DNA from: Streptomyces sp. H27-H1
Lineage (GTDB): Bacteria; Actinomycetota; Actinomycetes; Streptomycetales; Streptomycetaceae
Assembly: GCF_026627445.1 (NCBI RefSeq)
Contig: NZ_JAPNLJ010000034.1
Coordinates: forward strand, 33,146 to 97,145
Direction: 5' to 3'
Length of the DNA: 64,000 nt
Made by a program: the position numbers and the translations under genes. Below, one piece after another: positions 1-8,573 of this stretch; position 1 is the first letter of the stretch; the number at the start of each line of letters is the position of its first letter. Under the pieces are notes generated by a model. The model did not search any database, was not told where the DNA came from, and was given only the letters and a program-made list of their open reading frames with translations.

Positions 1-2
1 TG

Positions 3-1895
3 GTCCCGGCCCTGCAGTTCGACAACTGGCAGTGGCTCTCGCTCACCCTCGCCGCCCCCGTCGTCGTCTGGGGCGCCCTCCCCTTCCACGAGGCCACCTG
101 GACCAACGCCCGGCACGGCGCCGCCACCATGGACACCCTGGTGTCGGTGGGCACCGGCGCCGCCTTCGCCTGGTCGCTGTGGGCGCTGTTCTTCGGCCAC
201 GCCGGGATGCCCGGCATGCGGCACGGCTTCGACCTCTCGGCCTCCCGTACCGACGGCTCCTCGGCGATCTACCTGGAGGTGGCGGCCGGGGTCGTCAGCT
301 TCATCCTGCTCGGCCGGTATCTGGAGGCCCGCTCGAAGCGGAAGGCCGGCGCGGCCCTCAAGGCCCTGATGCGGCTCGGCGCCAAGGACGTTGCCGTCCT
401 GCGCGGCGGCGACGAGGTGCGCATCCCCGTGAGCGCACTCGCCGTGGGCGACCGGTTCGTCGTCCGGCCCGGCGAGAAGATCGCCACCGACGGCACGGTC
501 GTCGAGGGCAGCTCCGCCGTGGACGCCGCCATGCTGACCGGCGAGTCGGTCCCGGTCGAGGTCGCCGTGGGCGACACCGTCACCGGCGCCACCGTCAACA
601 CCTCCGGCCGGCTGATCGTCGAGGCCACCCGCATCGGCTCGGACACCCAGCTCGCCCGGATGGCCAAGCTGGTCGAGGACGCGCAGAACGGCAAGGCCGA
701 GGTACAGCGCCTCGCCGACCGGATCTCCGGCGTCTTCGTCCCGATCGTGCTCCTTCTGGCCCTGGGCACCTGGGTCACCTGGCTGCTGATCACCGACAAC
801 CCGACGGCCGCCTTCACCGCCGCCGTGGCCGTCCTGATCATCGCCTGCCCGTGCGCCCTGGGCCTGGCCACCCCGACCGCGCTGATGGTCGGCACCGGAC
901 GGGGCGCCCAGCTCGGCATCCTCATCAAGGGCCCCGAGGTGCTGGAGTCCACCCGCCGCGTGGACACCGTCATCCTGGACAAGACCGGCACCGTGACCAC
1001 GGGCCGGATGACCCTGGCCGGCGTCCACCCCGCCGAAGGCGTGGACGAGACCGAACTGCTGCGCCTCGCAGGCTCCCTGGAGCACGCCTCCGAGCACCCG
1101 ATCGCCCGCGCCATCGCCGCGGGAGCCGCCGACAGGGCCGGGGCCCTGCCGGTCCCGGAGGGCTTCGAGAACCTCGCCGGCCTCGGAGTTCAGGGCGTCG
1201 TCGACGGACACGCCGTCCTGGTGGGCCGCGAGAAGCTGCTCGCCGACCGGTCGATCGCCCTGCCCGCCGCCCTCGCCGAGGCCAAGGCCGCAGCCGAGGC
1301 CGAGGGTTCGACCGCCGTGCTGGTCGCCTGGGACGGGGAGGCCCGCGGAGTGCTGACCGTGGCCGACGCCGTCAAGGAGACCAGCGCCGAGGCCGTGTCC
1401 CTGCTGCGGGCCCTGGGGCTGACCCCGGTGCTGCTGACCGGAGACAACAAGGCCGTGGCCGAGACGGTGGCCCGTGCGGTGGGCATCGAGGAGGTCATCG
1501 CCGAGGTCCTCCCGCAGGACAAGGTGGACGTCGTACGCCGGCTGCAGGCCGAGGGCCGCACGGTAGCCATGGTCGGCGACGGGGTCAACGACGCGGCCGC
1601 CCTGGCCCAGGCCGACCTGGGCCTGGCCATGGGCACCGGCACCGACGCGGCGATCGAGGCGAGCGATCTGACCCTCGTACGGGGCGACTTGCGGGTCGCG
1701 GCGGACGCGATCCGGCTCTCCCGCCGGACCCTGGCCACCATCAAGGGAAACTTGTTCTGGGCCTTCGGCTACAACGTCGCGGCGCTTCCGCTGGCGGCCG
1801 CCGGACTGCTCAACCCGATGATCGCGGGGGCCGCGATGGCCTTCTCGTCCGTCTTCGTGGTGACCAACAGCCTGCGGCTGCGGTCCTTCCGCTAG
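3..1895 (+). CDS. copA: Copper-translocating P1B-type ATPase, 5' partial
   Basis: The frame is already open at the window edge, so the N-terminus (heavy-metal-binding domain and first membrane helices) is missing; 630 codons remain. It is an ATP-driven exporter of Cu(I) or a related soft metal across the cytoplasmic membrane. Visible P-type ATPase hallmarks are the TGES actuator motif, the intramembrane CPC metal site (846-854), the phosphorylated aspartate in DKTGT (978-992), TGDN (1437-1448) and the hinge motif GDGVND (1575-1592). The ATG at 129 is internal, because coding continues upstream in the same frame with a membrane-helix-like sequence. The CPC motif fits the P1B-1 (copper/silver) class, though silver cannot be excluded. 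Confidence 0.95.
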   Translation, partial: VPALQFDNWQWLSLTLAAPVVVWGALPFHEATWTNARHGAATMDTLVSVGTGAAFAWSLWALFFGHAGMPGMRHGFDLSASRTDGSSAIYLEVAAGVVSFILLGRYLEARSKRKAGAALKALMRLGAKDVAVLRGGDEVRIPVSALAVGDRFVVRPGEKIATDGTVVEGSSAVDAAMLTGESVPVEVAVGDTVTGATVNTSGRLIVEATRIGSDTQLARMAKLVEDAQNGKAEVQRLADRISGVFVPIVLLLALGTWVTWLLITDNPTAAFTAAVAVLIIACPCALGLATPTALMVGTGRGAQLGILIKGPEVLESTRRVDTVILDKTGTVTTGRMTLAGVHPAEGVDETELLRLAGSLEHASEHPIARAIAAGAADRAGALPVPEGFENLAGLGVQGVVDGHAVLVGREKLLADRSIALPAALAEAKAAAEAEGSTAVLVAWDGEARGVLTVADAVKETSAEAVSLLRALGLTPVLLTGDNKAVAETVARAVGIEEVIAEVLPQDKVDVVRRLQAEGRTVAMVGDGVNDAAALAQADLGLAMGTGTDAAIEASDLTLVRGDLRVAADAIRLSRRTLATIKGNLFWAFGYNVAALPLAAAGLLNPMIAGAAMAFSSVFVVTNSLRLRSFR

Positions 1896-2087
1896 TGATC
1901 ACCCTTCACTTCTCACGCACACTCTCTTCACACGAGACGCAGATCACAGCACCCCCAACGTAACCATCGGGCGCCCTCGTGGGTCTAATGGGGCGATGCC
2001 GGAATCGTGTTGGGGTGAACACACCGTTTCTCGGCACACAGACACCCGGTCCGGGTCCCGTGGGGGGAATCCGTTCCGGGGTAAGGG

Positions 2088-2136
2088 AAGCGCCCCGACC
2101 TTCGACCCGTGGGGGGATCGATGGCGGGGCGCTTTT
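2088..2136 (+). terminator. Long-loop inverted repeat followed by T-run
   Basis: A 10-bp perfect inverted repeat (AAGCGCCCCG at 2088-2097, CGGGGCGCTT at 2125-2134) is followed by TTTT on the plus strand. It lies in the 277-base gap between the copper ATPase and the convergent citrate synthase, so it can serve as an intrinsic terminator for either. The loop carries a 12-base sequence that also occurs just upstream at 2058-2069, so this may instead be the 3' end of a small RNA. No protein gene is supported in 1896-2172. Confidence 0.45.
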
Positions 2137-2172
2137 CCTGTTCTACGGGTACCGCGGTGACTCGACTCCGGG

Positions 2173-3462
2173 TCAGCGGGCCTCGACCGGGACGAAGTCG
2201 CGCAGGACCTCGCCGGTGTAGATCTGGCGCGGGCGGCCGATGCGGGAGCCGGGCTCCTTGATCATCTCGTGCCACTGGGCGATCCAGCCGGGCAGCCGGC
2301 CGATCGCGAAGAGCACGGTGAACATCTCGGTCGGGAAGCCCATGGCCCGGTAGATCAGGCCGGTGTAGAAGTCGACGTTCGGGTAGAGGTTGCGCTCGAC
2401 GAAGTACTCGTCGGCCAGCGCGTGCTCTTCCAGCTTGAGGGCGATGTCGAGCAGCTCGTCGTCCTTGCCGAGCGCCGAGAGGACATCGTGCGCCGCCGCC
2501 TTGATGATCTTCGCCCGGGGGTCGAAGCTCTTGTAGACGCGGTGCCCGAAGCCCATCAGGCGGACGCCGTCTTCCTTGTTCTTCACCTTGCGGATGAAGG
2601 CGTCGACGTCGCCGCCGTCGTTCTTGATGCCCTCGAGCATCTCCAGAACCGACTGGTTGGCGCCACCGTGCAGCGGGCCCCACAGGGCCGAGATGCCGGC
2701 GGAGATCGAGGCGAACATGTTCGCCTGCGAGGAGCCGACCAGACGCACGGTGGAGGTCGAACAGTTCTGCTCGTGGTCCGCGTGCAGGATCAGCAGCTTG
2801 TCGAGCGCGGCGACCACGACCGGGTCCAGGTCGTACTCCTGGGCCGGCACGGAGAAGGTCATGCGCAGGAAGTTCTCGACGTAGCCGAGGTCGTTGCGCG
2901 GGTAGACCACCGGGTGGCCGACCGACTTCTTGTACGCGTAGGCCGCGATCGTCGGGAGCTTGGCCAGCAGCCGGATCGTCGAGAGATTGCGCTGAGTCTC
3001 GTCGAACGGGTTGTGGCTGTCCTGATAGAACGTCGACAGCGCGCTGACCACGGAGGACAGCATCGCCATCGGGTGCGCGTCGCGCGGGAAGCCGTCGTAG
3101 AACCGCTTGACGTCCTCGTGCAGCATCGTGTGCTGGGTGATCTCGTTGCGGAACGACGCGAGCTGGTCGACGGTCGGCAGCTCCCCGTTGATCAGCAGGT
3201 AGGCGACCTCGATGAAGGTCGAGCGCTCCGCCAGCTGCTCGATCGGGTATCCGCGGTAGCGCAGGATGCCCTGCTCACCGTCGAGGTAGGTAATGGCGGA
3301 CTTATAGGCGGCGGTGTTTCCGTAGCCGCTGTCCAGGGTGACCAGCCCGGTCTGAGCCCTGAGCTTCGCAATGTCGAAGCCCTGGTCACCGACGGTGCTC
3401 TCGACCACCGGGTAGGTGTATTCACCGTCCGCGTACCGCAGTACTACAGAGTTGTCGCTCAC
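2173..3462 (-). CDS. gltA: Citrate synthase
   Basis: This is a 429-residue type I citrate synthase, which condenses acetyl-CoA with oxaloacetate as the entry step of the TCA cycle in the cytosol. The catalytic-histidine regions are visible (LHADHEQN, then GPLHGGANQS, then MGFGHRVYK), as is the late aspartate in VDFYTGLIY; length is normal for the bacterial enzyme. The frame is open further upstream to about 3825, but that extension is unrelated. The GTG at 3462, preceded by a GAGGGA ribosome site, gives the family-standard N-terminus (SDNSVVLRY). It stands alone as a housekeeping gene, with palindromes in its upstream region. Confidence 0.96.
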   Translation of the reverse strand: MSDNSVVLRYADGEYTYPVVESTVGDQGFDIAKLRAQTGLVTLDSGYGNTAAYKSAITYLDGEQGILRYRGYPIEQLAERSTFIEVAYLLINGELPTVDQLASFRNEITQHTMLHEDVKRFYDGFPRDAHPMAMLSSVVSALSTFYQDSHNPFDETQRNLSTIRLLAKLPTIAAYAYKKSVGHPVVYPRNDLGYVENFLRMTFSVPAQEYDLDPVVVAALDKLLILHADHEQNCSTSTVRLVGSSQANMFASISAGISALWGPLHGGANQSVLEMLEGIKNDGGDVDAFIRKVKNKEDGVRLMGFGHRVYKSFDPRAKIIKAAAHDVLSALGKDDELLDIALKLEEHALADEYFVERNLYPNVDFYTGLIYRAMGFPTEMFTVLFAIGRLPGWIAQWHEMIKEPGSRIGRPRQIYTGEVLRDFVPVEAR

Positions 3463-3537
3463 GTCATCCCTCACCGACGTAGTGCCTCTTCTTCGAGGTG
3501 CCCTGACTGCCTCTACCTTCCCCCATTTGGCACAGGT

Positions 3538-3585
3538 GAGTGCACTCGGGGTCGAGCTTTGGTGGTTTTGACGGCACTGAGTGCC
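3538..3585. promoter_or_regulatory. Palindromes upstream of citrate synthase
   Basis: Two palindromes share an AGTGC core: GAGTGCACTC (3538-3547) and GGCACTGAGTGCC (3573-3585). They lie 76-123 bases upstream of the citrate synthase start, in the short gap beyond the recD2 stop. Possible operator; no known regulator motif was recognised. Confidence 0.3.
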
Positions 3586-3644
3586 GCCAGCGTGCACATC
3601 CTGCCCCCTCGGCAACCTTGTAGGAACCCCAAATGATCGATCAT

Positions 3645-5891
3645 CTAGGTGATGTTTCCCACCGGTATGCGGCCGGACAGCCGGGGCGCGACGGCCGTGT
3701 ACCTCCTGCCTGCGGAAACCGTACGCACCGCCTGACCCAGGGCTTTGCGGGACCCGACCAGGACGACCAGTTTCTTCGCCCGGGTGACGGCCGTGTAGAG
3801 CAAGTTGCGCTGGAGCATCATCCAAGCCCCGGTCGTGACCGGGATCACCACGGCCGGATATTCACTCCCCTGGGAGCGGTGGATGGTGACGGCGTACGCG
3901 TGGGCCAGCTCGTCGAGCTCCGCGAACTCGTAGGCCACTTCCTCGTCTTCGTCCGTGCGCACCGTCAGCTTCTGTTCCTCCAGGTCGAGACCGGTGACCA
4001 CGCCGACCGTGCCGTTGAAGACGCCGTTGGCGCCCTTTTCGTAGTTGTTCCGGATCTGCGTGACCTTGTCGCCGACCCGGAAGACGCGGCCGCCGAACCG
4101 CTTCTCGGGCAGGTTCGGCCGGGCCGGGGTGATGGCCTGCTGGAGCAGCGCGTTGAGGTTTCCGGCGCCGGCCGGACCTCGGTGCATGGGGGCGAGGACC
4201 TGGATGTCCCGCCTCGGGTCGAGGCCGAATCTGGCTGGAATACGACGGGCGGCGACATCGACGGCCAGCTTTCCGGCCTCCTCGGTGTCCTCCTCGGGGA
4301 AGAGGAAGAAGTCGGGCAGCCCGTCGGTGATCGGTGGCAGGCCGGTGTTGATCCGGTGGGCGTTGGTGACCACGCCGGACTGCTGGGCCTGCCGGAAGAT
4401 GGTGGTCAGCCGGACGGCGGGGACCGGCCCGCCCTCGGCGAGCAGATCGCGCAGCACCTCGCCCGCCCCGACCGAGGGCAGCTGGTCCACGTCCCCGACC
4501 AGCAGCAGGTGTGCACCCGGTGCCACGGCCTTGACCAGCTTGTTCGCCAGCAGCAGGTCGAGCATCGAGGCCTCGTCCACGACGACCAGGTCCGCGTCGA
4601 GCGGCCGCTCCCGGTCGTACGCCGCGTCCCCGCCCGGTTTGAGTTCCAGGAGCCGGTGCACGGTGGAGGCCTCGGCCCCGGTGAGTTCGGCCAGCCGCTT
4701 CGCCGCCCGGCCGGTGGGGGCGGCGAGGACGACCTTGGCCTTCTTGGCCCGGGCCAGTTCCACGATCGAGCGGACGGTGAAGGACTTCCCGCAGCCCGGC
4801 CCGCCGGTGAGGACCGCGACCCGGCGGGTGAGGGCGAGGCGGACCGCGTCCCGCTGCCCGGGGGCCAGCTTGGCTCCGGTCCGCCCGGCGAGCCAGCCCA
4901 GGGCCTTGTCCCAGTCCACGTCCTGGAACGCCGGCATCCGGTCCTGCTCCGCGTCCAGCAGCCGGCGCACCTGCCCGGCCAGGGACAGTTCGGCCCGGTG
5001 GAAGGGCACCAGGTACACCGCGGTGAGAGGGTCCGGGCCGCCCTGCGGGTCCGGCACGGCTTCCCGTACGACCCCTTCGGGATCGGCGGCGAGCTCGGCC
5101 AGGCAGTCGATGACCAGCCCGGTGTCCACCTGGAGCAGCTTGACCCCGTCGGCGATGAGCCGCTCCTGGGGCAGGAAGCAGTGGCCCTGGTCGGTGGACT
5201 GGGACAGGGCGTACTGGAGGCCGGCCTTGACCCGCTCCGGGCTGTCGTGCGGGATCCCGACCGCCTGCGCGATGCGGTCGGCGGTGAGGAAGCCGATGCC
5301 CCAGACGTCGGCGGCGAGCCGGTAGGGCTGGTTCTTCACCACCGAGATGGAGGCGTCGGCGTACTTCTTGTAGATGCGCACCGCGATGGAGGTGGAGACT
5401 CCGACTCCCTGGAGGAAGACCATGACCTCCTTGATGGCCTTCTGCTCCTCCCAGGCGGCGCCGATCAGCCTGGTGCGCTTGGGTCCGAGGCCCGGCACTT
5501 CGACCAGCCGCTTCGGCTGCTCCTCGATGACCTCGAGGGTGTCGAGGCCGAAGTGCTCCACGATCCGGTCGGCGATCTTCGGGCCGATGCCCTTGATCAG
5601 GCCGGAGCCGAGGTAGCGCCGGATGCCCTGGATGGTCGCGGGCAGCAGCGTCGTGTAGTTCTCCACGGTGAACTGCCTGCCGTACTGGGGGTGGGAGCCC
5701 CAGCGGCCCTCCATGCGCAGCGATTCACCCGGCTGGGCCCCGAGGAGGGATCCGACGACCGTGAGCAGGTCACCCGCGCCACGGCCGGTGTCCACCCGGG
5801 CGACCGTGTACCCGCTCTCGTCATTGGCGTAGGTGATGCGCTCCAGCACCCCCTCGACCACCGCCGGCGCCACGGGCGCGTTCGTCGTCAT
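3645..5891 (-). CDS. recD2: RecD2-like ATP-dependent DNA helicase (SF1B)
   Basis: A 748-residue superfamily 1B helicase of the RecD2/TraA-like type that works without RecBC. The N-terminal third holds tandem helix-hairpin-helix segments (IKGIGPKIADRI and VPGLGPKRTRLI); a Walker A motif (GGPGCGKS) follows in the middle, then a DEAS Walker B and the C-terminal UvrD-like 2B/motor region with VTIHRSQGSEY. Expected role is 5'-3' unwinding in DNA repair or replication-fork processing. It is transcribed alone, and its 5' region is separated from the divergent DUF937 gene by a strong hairpin. Its function in actinobacteria is less well defined than in Deinococcus. Confidence 0.93.
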   Translation of the reverse strand: MTTNAPVAPAVVEGVLERITYANDESGYTVARVDTGRGAGDLLTVVGSLLGAQPGESLRMEGRWGSHPQYGRQFTVENYTTLLPATIQGIRRYLGSGLIKGIGPKIADRIVEHFGLDTLEVIEEQPKRLVEVPGLGPKRTRLIGAAWEEQKAIKEVMVFLQGVGVSTSIAVRIYKKYADASISVVKNQPYRLAADVWGIGFLTADRIAQAVGIPHDSPERVKAGLQYALSQSTDQGHCFLPQERLIADGVKLLQVDTGLVIDCLAELAADPEGVVREAVPDPQGGPDPLTAVYLVPFHRAELSLAGQVRRLLDAEQDRMPAFQDVDWDKALGWLAGRTGAKLAPGQRDAVRLALTRRVAVLTGGPGCGKSFTVRSIVELARAKKAKVVLAAPTGRAAKRLAELTGAEASTVHRLLELKPGGDAAYDRERPLDADLVVVDEASMLDLLLANKLVKAVAPGAHLLLVGDVDQLPSVGAGEVLRDLLAEGGPVPAVRLTTIFRQAQQSGVVTNAHRINTGLPPITDGLPDFFLFPEEDTEEAGKLAVDVAARRIPARFGLDPRRDIQVLAPMHRGPAGAGNLNALLQQAITPARPNLPEKRFGGRVFRVGDKVTQIRNNYEKGANGVFNGTVGVVTGLDLEEQKLTVRTDEDEEVAYEFAELDELAHAYAVTIHRSQGSEYPAVVIPVTTGAWMMLQRNLLYTAVTRAKKLVVLVGSRKALGQAVRTVSAGRRYTAVAPRLSGRIPVGNIT

Positions 5892-5951
5892 GGCACGAAG
5901 CTACAGCCCGGGTCCGACGGGCCCCCCGGGCCTGTGGAAAGAAGGGGAACC

Positions 5952-5995
5952 AACCGTGAGGGGGTCCGGCCTTCCGGCCGGACCCCCTCACGGTT
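5952..5995. repeat. 20-bp perfect inverted repeat with 4-base loop
   Basis: Bases 5952-5971 pair perfectly with 5976-5995 around the loop TTCC. There is no T-run on either side. It lies between two divergently oriented genes (recD2 start at 5891, DUF937 start at 6181), where a terminator is not expected, so it may be a transcript-leader hairpin, an operator or an insulator. Nothing else is evident in 5892-6180. Confidence 0.75.
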
Positions 5996-6180
5996 ACCCC
6001 TCCCTCGTCGGACTTCCCGATCCCCCCAGATCCCTCCCCGGAAGTGCCGACGCAACGTACGACCGCTGACCCCTGCCGGTGGTTGCACGCGGATCCGGAA
6101 CTTTACCTTTCCATTACTCGGGGAGGGTCCGGACGTCATCCGAGGTGCCGCCCAATCACCACAGAAGTAGCGTTCCAGGC

Positions 6181-6759
6181 ATGAGCGAACCTTCCTTCCA
6201 GGACGACGTGCTGAACGAACTCGGCGACGACCGACTGACCGAGATCGCCGGTCTCCTCGGCACCGACACGAACGGCGCCCGGGACACCGTCACGACCACG
6301 GTCGGAGCGATGACCGGCGACCTCCAGCAGAAGGCCGACGCCGATGACGACGACGAGGTCCGCCAGGCCTTCGCCGAGGTCACCCAGGCCCCGCTGGAAG
6401 GCGTGGCCACCCTCGGCGGCCTCGGCGGCATGCTCAGCGGCGGGATGATGGCCGGGGTCCTCGCCAAGGTGAGCAAGCCCGTGGCCAACGCCGTCTCCAA
6501 GAAGACCGGCATCCCGGCGCCCACCATCGCCCGGGTCATCGAGCTGCTGATCCCCGTCCTGCTGGCGGTCTTCGCCAAGCGCGCGGCGTCCGGGAAGGGC
6601 GGGGGCGGGTCCCCGACGGCAGCCGGCGGCGACTCCCCGATCCCGTCGCCGGGAGCGGTACCGGGCGCTGCGGGCGCGGCCCCGGGCGGCGCTGCCCCGG
6701 CGGGCGGCGGCAGCCTCGGCGACCTGCTCGGCCAGATCCTCGGCGGCGGCAAGAAGTAG
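6181..6759 (+). CDS. DUF937 domain protein
   Basis: A 192-residue protein matching the DUF937 family by its N-terminal pattern (FQDDVLNEL, then a helical segment GLLG-D-N-A) and a glycine-rich central hydrophobic stretch (GGMLSGGMMAGVLAKV). The segment around residues 120-140 (IELLIPVLLAVFAKR) is hydrophobic and may sit in a membrane. The last 60 residues are Gly/Ala/Pro-rich low complexity ending GDLLGQILGGGKK. The ATG at 6181 is chosen because the family core begins there; the open upstream frame is not family-like. The function of DUF937 proteins is not established. It is a single-gene unit ending in a convergent terminator. Confidence 0.85.
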   Translation: MSEPSFQDDVLNELGDDRLTEIAGLLGTDTNGARDTVTTTVGAMTGDLQQKADADDDDEVRQAFAEVTQAPLEGVATLGGLGGMLSGGMMAGVLAKVSKPVANAVSKKTGIPAPTIARVIELLIPVLLAVFAKRAASGKGGGGSPTAAGGDSPIPSPGAVPGAAGAAPGGAAPAGGGSLGDLLGQILGGGKK

Positions 6760-6802
6760 CACCCGACTCACCCGGCTCACCCATTCGGCCGAAGCGGCCC
6801 GC

Positions 6803-6844
6803 GGGACGGGTCCGGACCGCCCCCCGGCGGCCCGGACCCGTCCC
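6803..6844. terminator. Bidirectional terminator hairpin
   Basis: A 13-bp perfect stem (6803-6815 with 6832-6844) encloses a second 5-bp stem (6817-6821 with 6826-6830). It sits in the 95-base gap between the convergent DUF937 gene and NTF2-like gene. No T-run, as is common for Streptomyces terminators. Confidence 0.7.
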
Positions 6845-6854
6845 CGGCCCGCGG

Positions 6855-7229
6855 TCATATCGCCGGGCGGTAGAAGAAGGTCTTGCGGCGCTCGATCCTG
6901 CCGTCGCGTACGAGGTAGGTGTCGGCGAAGGCCTCGTCCAGGGCCGTGCCGTCCTTGTCGGCGCCCTGGAAGCGCCCCCAGCAGGCGGCCGCGGCCAGGC
7001 CGCCGGTCACCTGGCTCACCTCGTGGGCCCCCGAGGTGATGATCCGTTCGTGCTCGTAGAACCGGCGGATCCGGTCGAGACCCTCCAGCGCCGGGTAGCC
7101 CGGCCGTTCGTACACGGCGTCCGGCGCGAAGACCTCGCCGAGCCGGTCCCACGAGCGGGTGTCGATCACCTGGAACAGCCGGGCCACCAGGGATTCGGCG
7201 GTCACCGGTGCGGGCGACGTCGTTGTCAC
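6855..7229 (-). CDS. NTF2-like (SnoaL/SgcJ-type) protein
   Basis: A 124-residue nuclear-transport-factor-2-fold protein. It shows the usual helix followed by DTRSWDRLGEVFAPDAVYERPG and a C-terminal beta sheet ending GRIERRKTFFYRP. The family covers small cyclases, isomerases and hydrolases of secondary metabolism as well as non-catalytic proteins, so no reaction can be assigned. GTG at 7229 is preferred because AAGGAGC lies at good spacing, and upstream codons only translate the tandem repeat at 7262-7311. It is the last gene of the long minus-strand block, separated from the aminotransferase by 117 bases, so membership in the cluster is plausible but unproven. Confidence 0.8.
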   Translation of the reverse strand: MTTTSPAPVTAESLVARLFQVIDTRSWDRLGEVFAPDAVYERPGYPALEGLDRIRRFYEHERIITSGAHEVSQVTGGLAAAACWGRFQGADKDGTALDEAFADTYLVRDGRIERRKTFFYRPAI

Positions 7230-7261
7230 GGCCTTGCTCCTTAAGGGTGCGGACGGAAAAC

Positions 7262-7311
7262 GGAAGTCCGGAAGTCGGAAGTCGGAAGTCGGAAGTCGGA
7301 AGTCGGAAGAC
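7262..7311. repeat. Heptanucleotide tandem repeat (GGAAGTC)
   Basis: Six exact copies of GGAAGTC (7262-7268 and 7270-7304) plus a variant GGAAGAC (7305-7311), with one extra base after the first copy. It lies 33-82 bases upstream of the NTF2-like start and 36 bases after the aminotransferase stop, in the leader or promoter of the downstream gene. Such arrays change copy number by slippage. Confidence 0.95.
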
Positions 7312-7346
7312 TGATCGGCGTGCATGCCTGCGTGCGGCGGGCCCGG

Positions 7347-8573
7347 TCACGGTCCGTCGGCGAGGGCCTTCTCCCAGGCCTCGGCCAGCCGCGAGACCCC
7401 TTCCTGGCGCTGCGCGTCGTCCAGGGAGGCGAAGGACAGGCGCAGAACCCGCGAGCCGTCCTCCTCGATGCAGAACGGCGTACCGGGCACGATGGCCACT
7501 CCCTGCGCCAGCGCGTGCGCGTACAGCGCGTCCGAGCCGACCCTGGGGTCGGTCAGCCGGCACCAGAAGAAGAGCCCGCCGCGCGGCCGCTCGAAGTCCA
7601 GCCAGGGCAGCCGCTCGCGCAGCAGCGTCTCCATGTCGCGGGCCCGGCCGCCGTACAGCGCGCGCAGTCCCGCGAGATGGGCCGGCAGGAACTCCGGGTC
7701 CCCCAGCAGGTCGGCGAGGAGGTACTGGCCGAAGGTATTGGTCTGCAGGTCCCCGCACTGCTTGGCGGCGACCAGCTCCCCGATCAGCTCCGCCGGGGCG
7801 ACCAGACCGGCCACCCGCAGGCCCGGGCAGACCGTCTTGGAGAGGCTCATGAGCCGGACCACCCGCCCGCTGTGGACGTCCGTGGACGGCAGCCGGCTCC
7901 CCTCGAAGGACAGGTCCCCGTACGGATCGTCCTCGACGACGAGGAAGCCGAACCGCTCGGCCAGCACGGCGAGGTGGCGGCGCCGCGCCGCGGAGAGCAC
8001 GGCCCCGGTGGGGTTGTGGAAGTGCGGTACGACGTAGACCAGTTTGGGCCGCGCCCCGGCGAGGAGGCGCTGCTCCAGTACGTCGGTGCGCATCCCCTCG
8101 ACGTCGCCGGGTACCGGCAGCAGCCGGGCGCCGGCCCGCCGGAAGACCTGTACGGCGCCCAGGTAGCTCGGGTCGTCCAGGGCCACCTCGTCGCCCTCGT
8201 CGATGAGGGTCTGGGCGACGAGGTCGAGCCCTTGCTGGCTTCCGGCGGTGACCATCACCCGGTCGGGGGTGACGGGGGCGCCGGTGGCGGAGGCCCGCGC
8301 CGCGATCACCTCGCGCATCGGGGCGATGCCGTCGGTGGGGGCGTACTGGAGCGCCCGTACGGCCGATCCGGCGAACAGCCGGTCGGTGGCCTCGGCGAGC
8401 CGGGCCACGGGGAAGCTGTCGGGGGCCGGGATCCCGCCGGCCATCGAGAGCACCCCGGGGGCGGCGGCGGCCGCCAGAATCCGGCTGACGGCGTCGGAGC
8501 GGCCCCAGCCGGTCCGGCGGGCGAGCAGGCTCTCGATGGCGCCGGGGACGGCGGGTTGCTGTACGGGGCTCAC
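7347..8573 (-). CDS. PLP-dependent fold-type I aminotransferase (LysN / MocR-domain type)
   Basis: A 408-residue class I/II aminotransferase similar to 2-aminoadipate and aromatic/branched-chain transaminases of the LysN group and to the catalytic half of MocR regulators; no DNA-binding domain is present. Visible features are the N-terminal PGVLSMAGGIPAPDSFP signature, the cofactor-binding region GSQQGLDL, VPHFHNPTG, the VVEDDPYGDL stretch and the PLP-lysine region SLSKTVCPGLRVAG. The GTG start at 8573 overlaps the transporter stop by four bases (GTGA), implying translational coupling. It probably transfers the amino group to or from a cluster intermediate; the substrate is unknown. Confidence 0.88.
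   Translation of the reverse strand: MSPVQQPAVPGAIESLLARRTGWGRSDAVSRILAAAAAPGVLSMAGGIPAPDSFPVARLAEATDRLFAGSAVRALQYAPTDGIAPMREVIAARASATGAPVTPDRVMVTAGSQQGLDLVAQTLIDEGDEVALDDPSYLGAVQVFRRAGARLLPVPGDVEGMRTDVLEQRLLAGARPKLVYVVPHFHNPTGAVLSAARRRHLAVLAERFGFLVVEDDPYGDLSFEGSRLPSTDVHSGRVVRLMSLSKTVCPGLRVAGLVAPAELIGELVAAKQCGDLQTNTFGQYLLADLLGDPEFLPAHLAGLRALYGGRARDMETLLRERLPWLDFERPRGGLFFWCRLTDPRVGSDALYAHALAQGVAIVPGTPFCIEEDGSRVLRLSFASLDDAQRQEGVSRLAEAWEKALADGP

Noticed and set aside
129..1895. ATG at 129 as the true start of the copper ATPase
   Set aside because: The same frame continues upstream to the window edge with membrane-helix-like sequence, so the gene is truncated by the window.
3633..6170. An 845-codon open frame on the plus strand
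   Set aside because: It is antisense to the recD2 gene and shows no family pattern; the minus-strand frame has all helicase motifs.
7262..7311. CRISPR array
   Set aside because: The repeat unit is seven bases with no spacers, and no cas genes are near.
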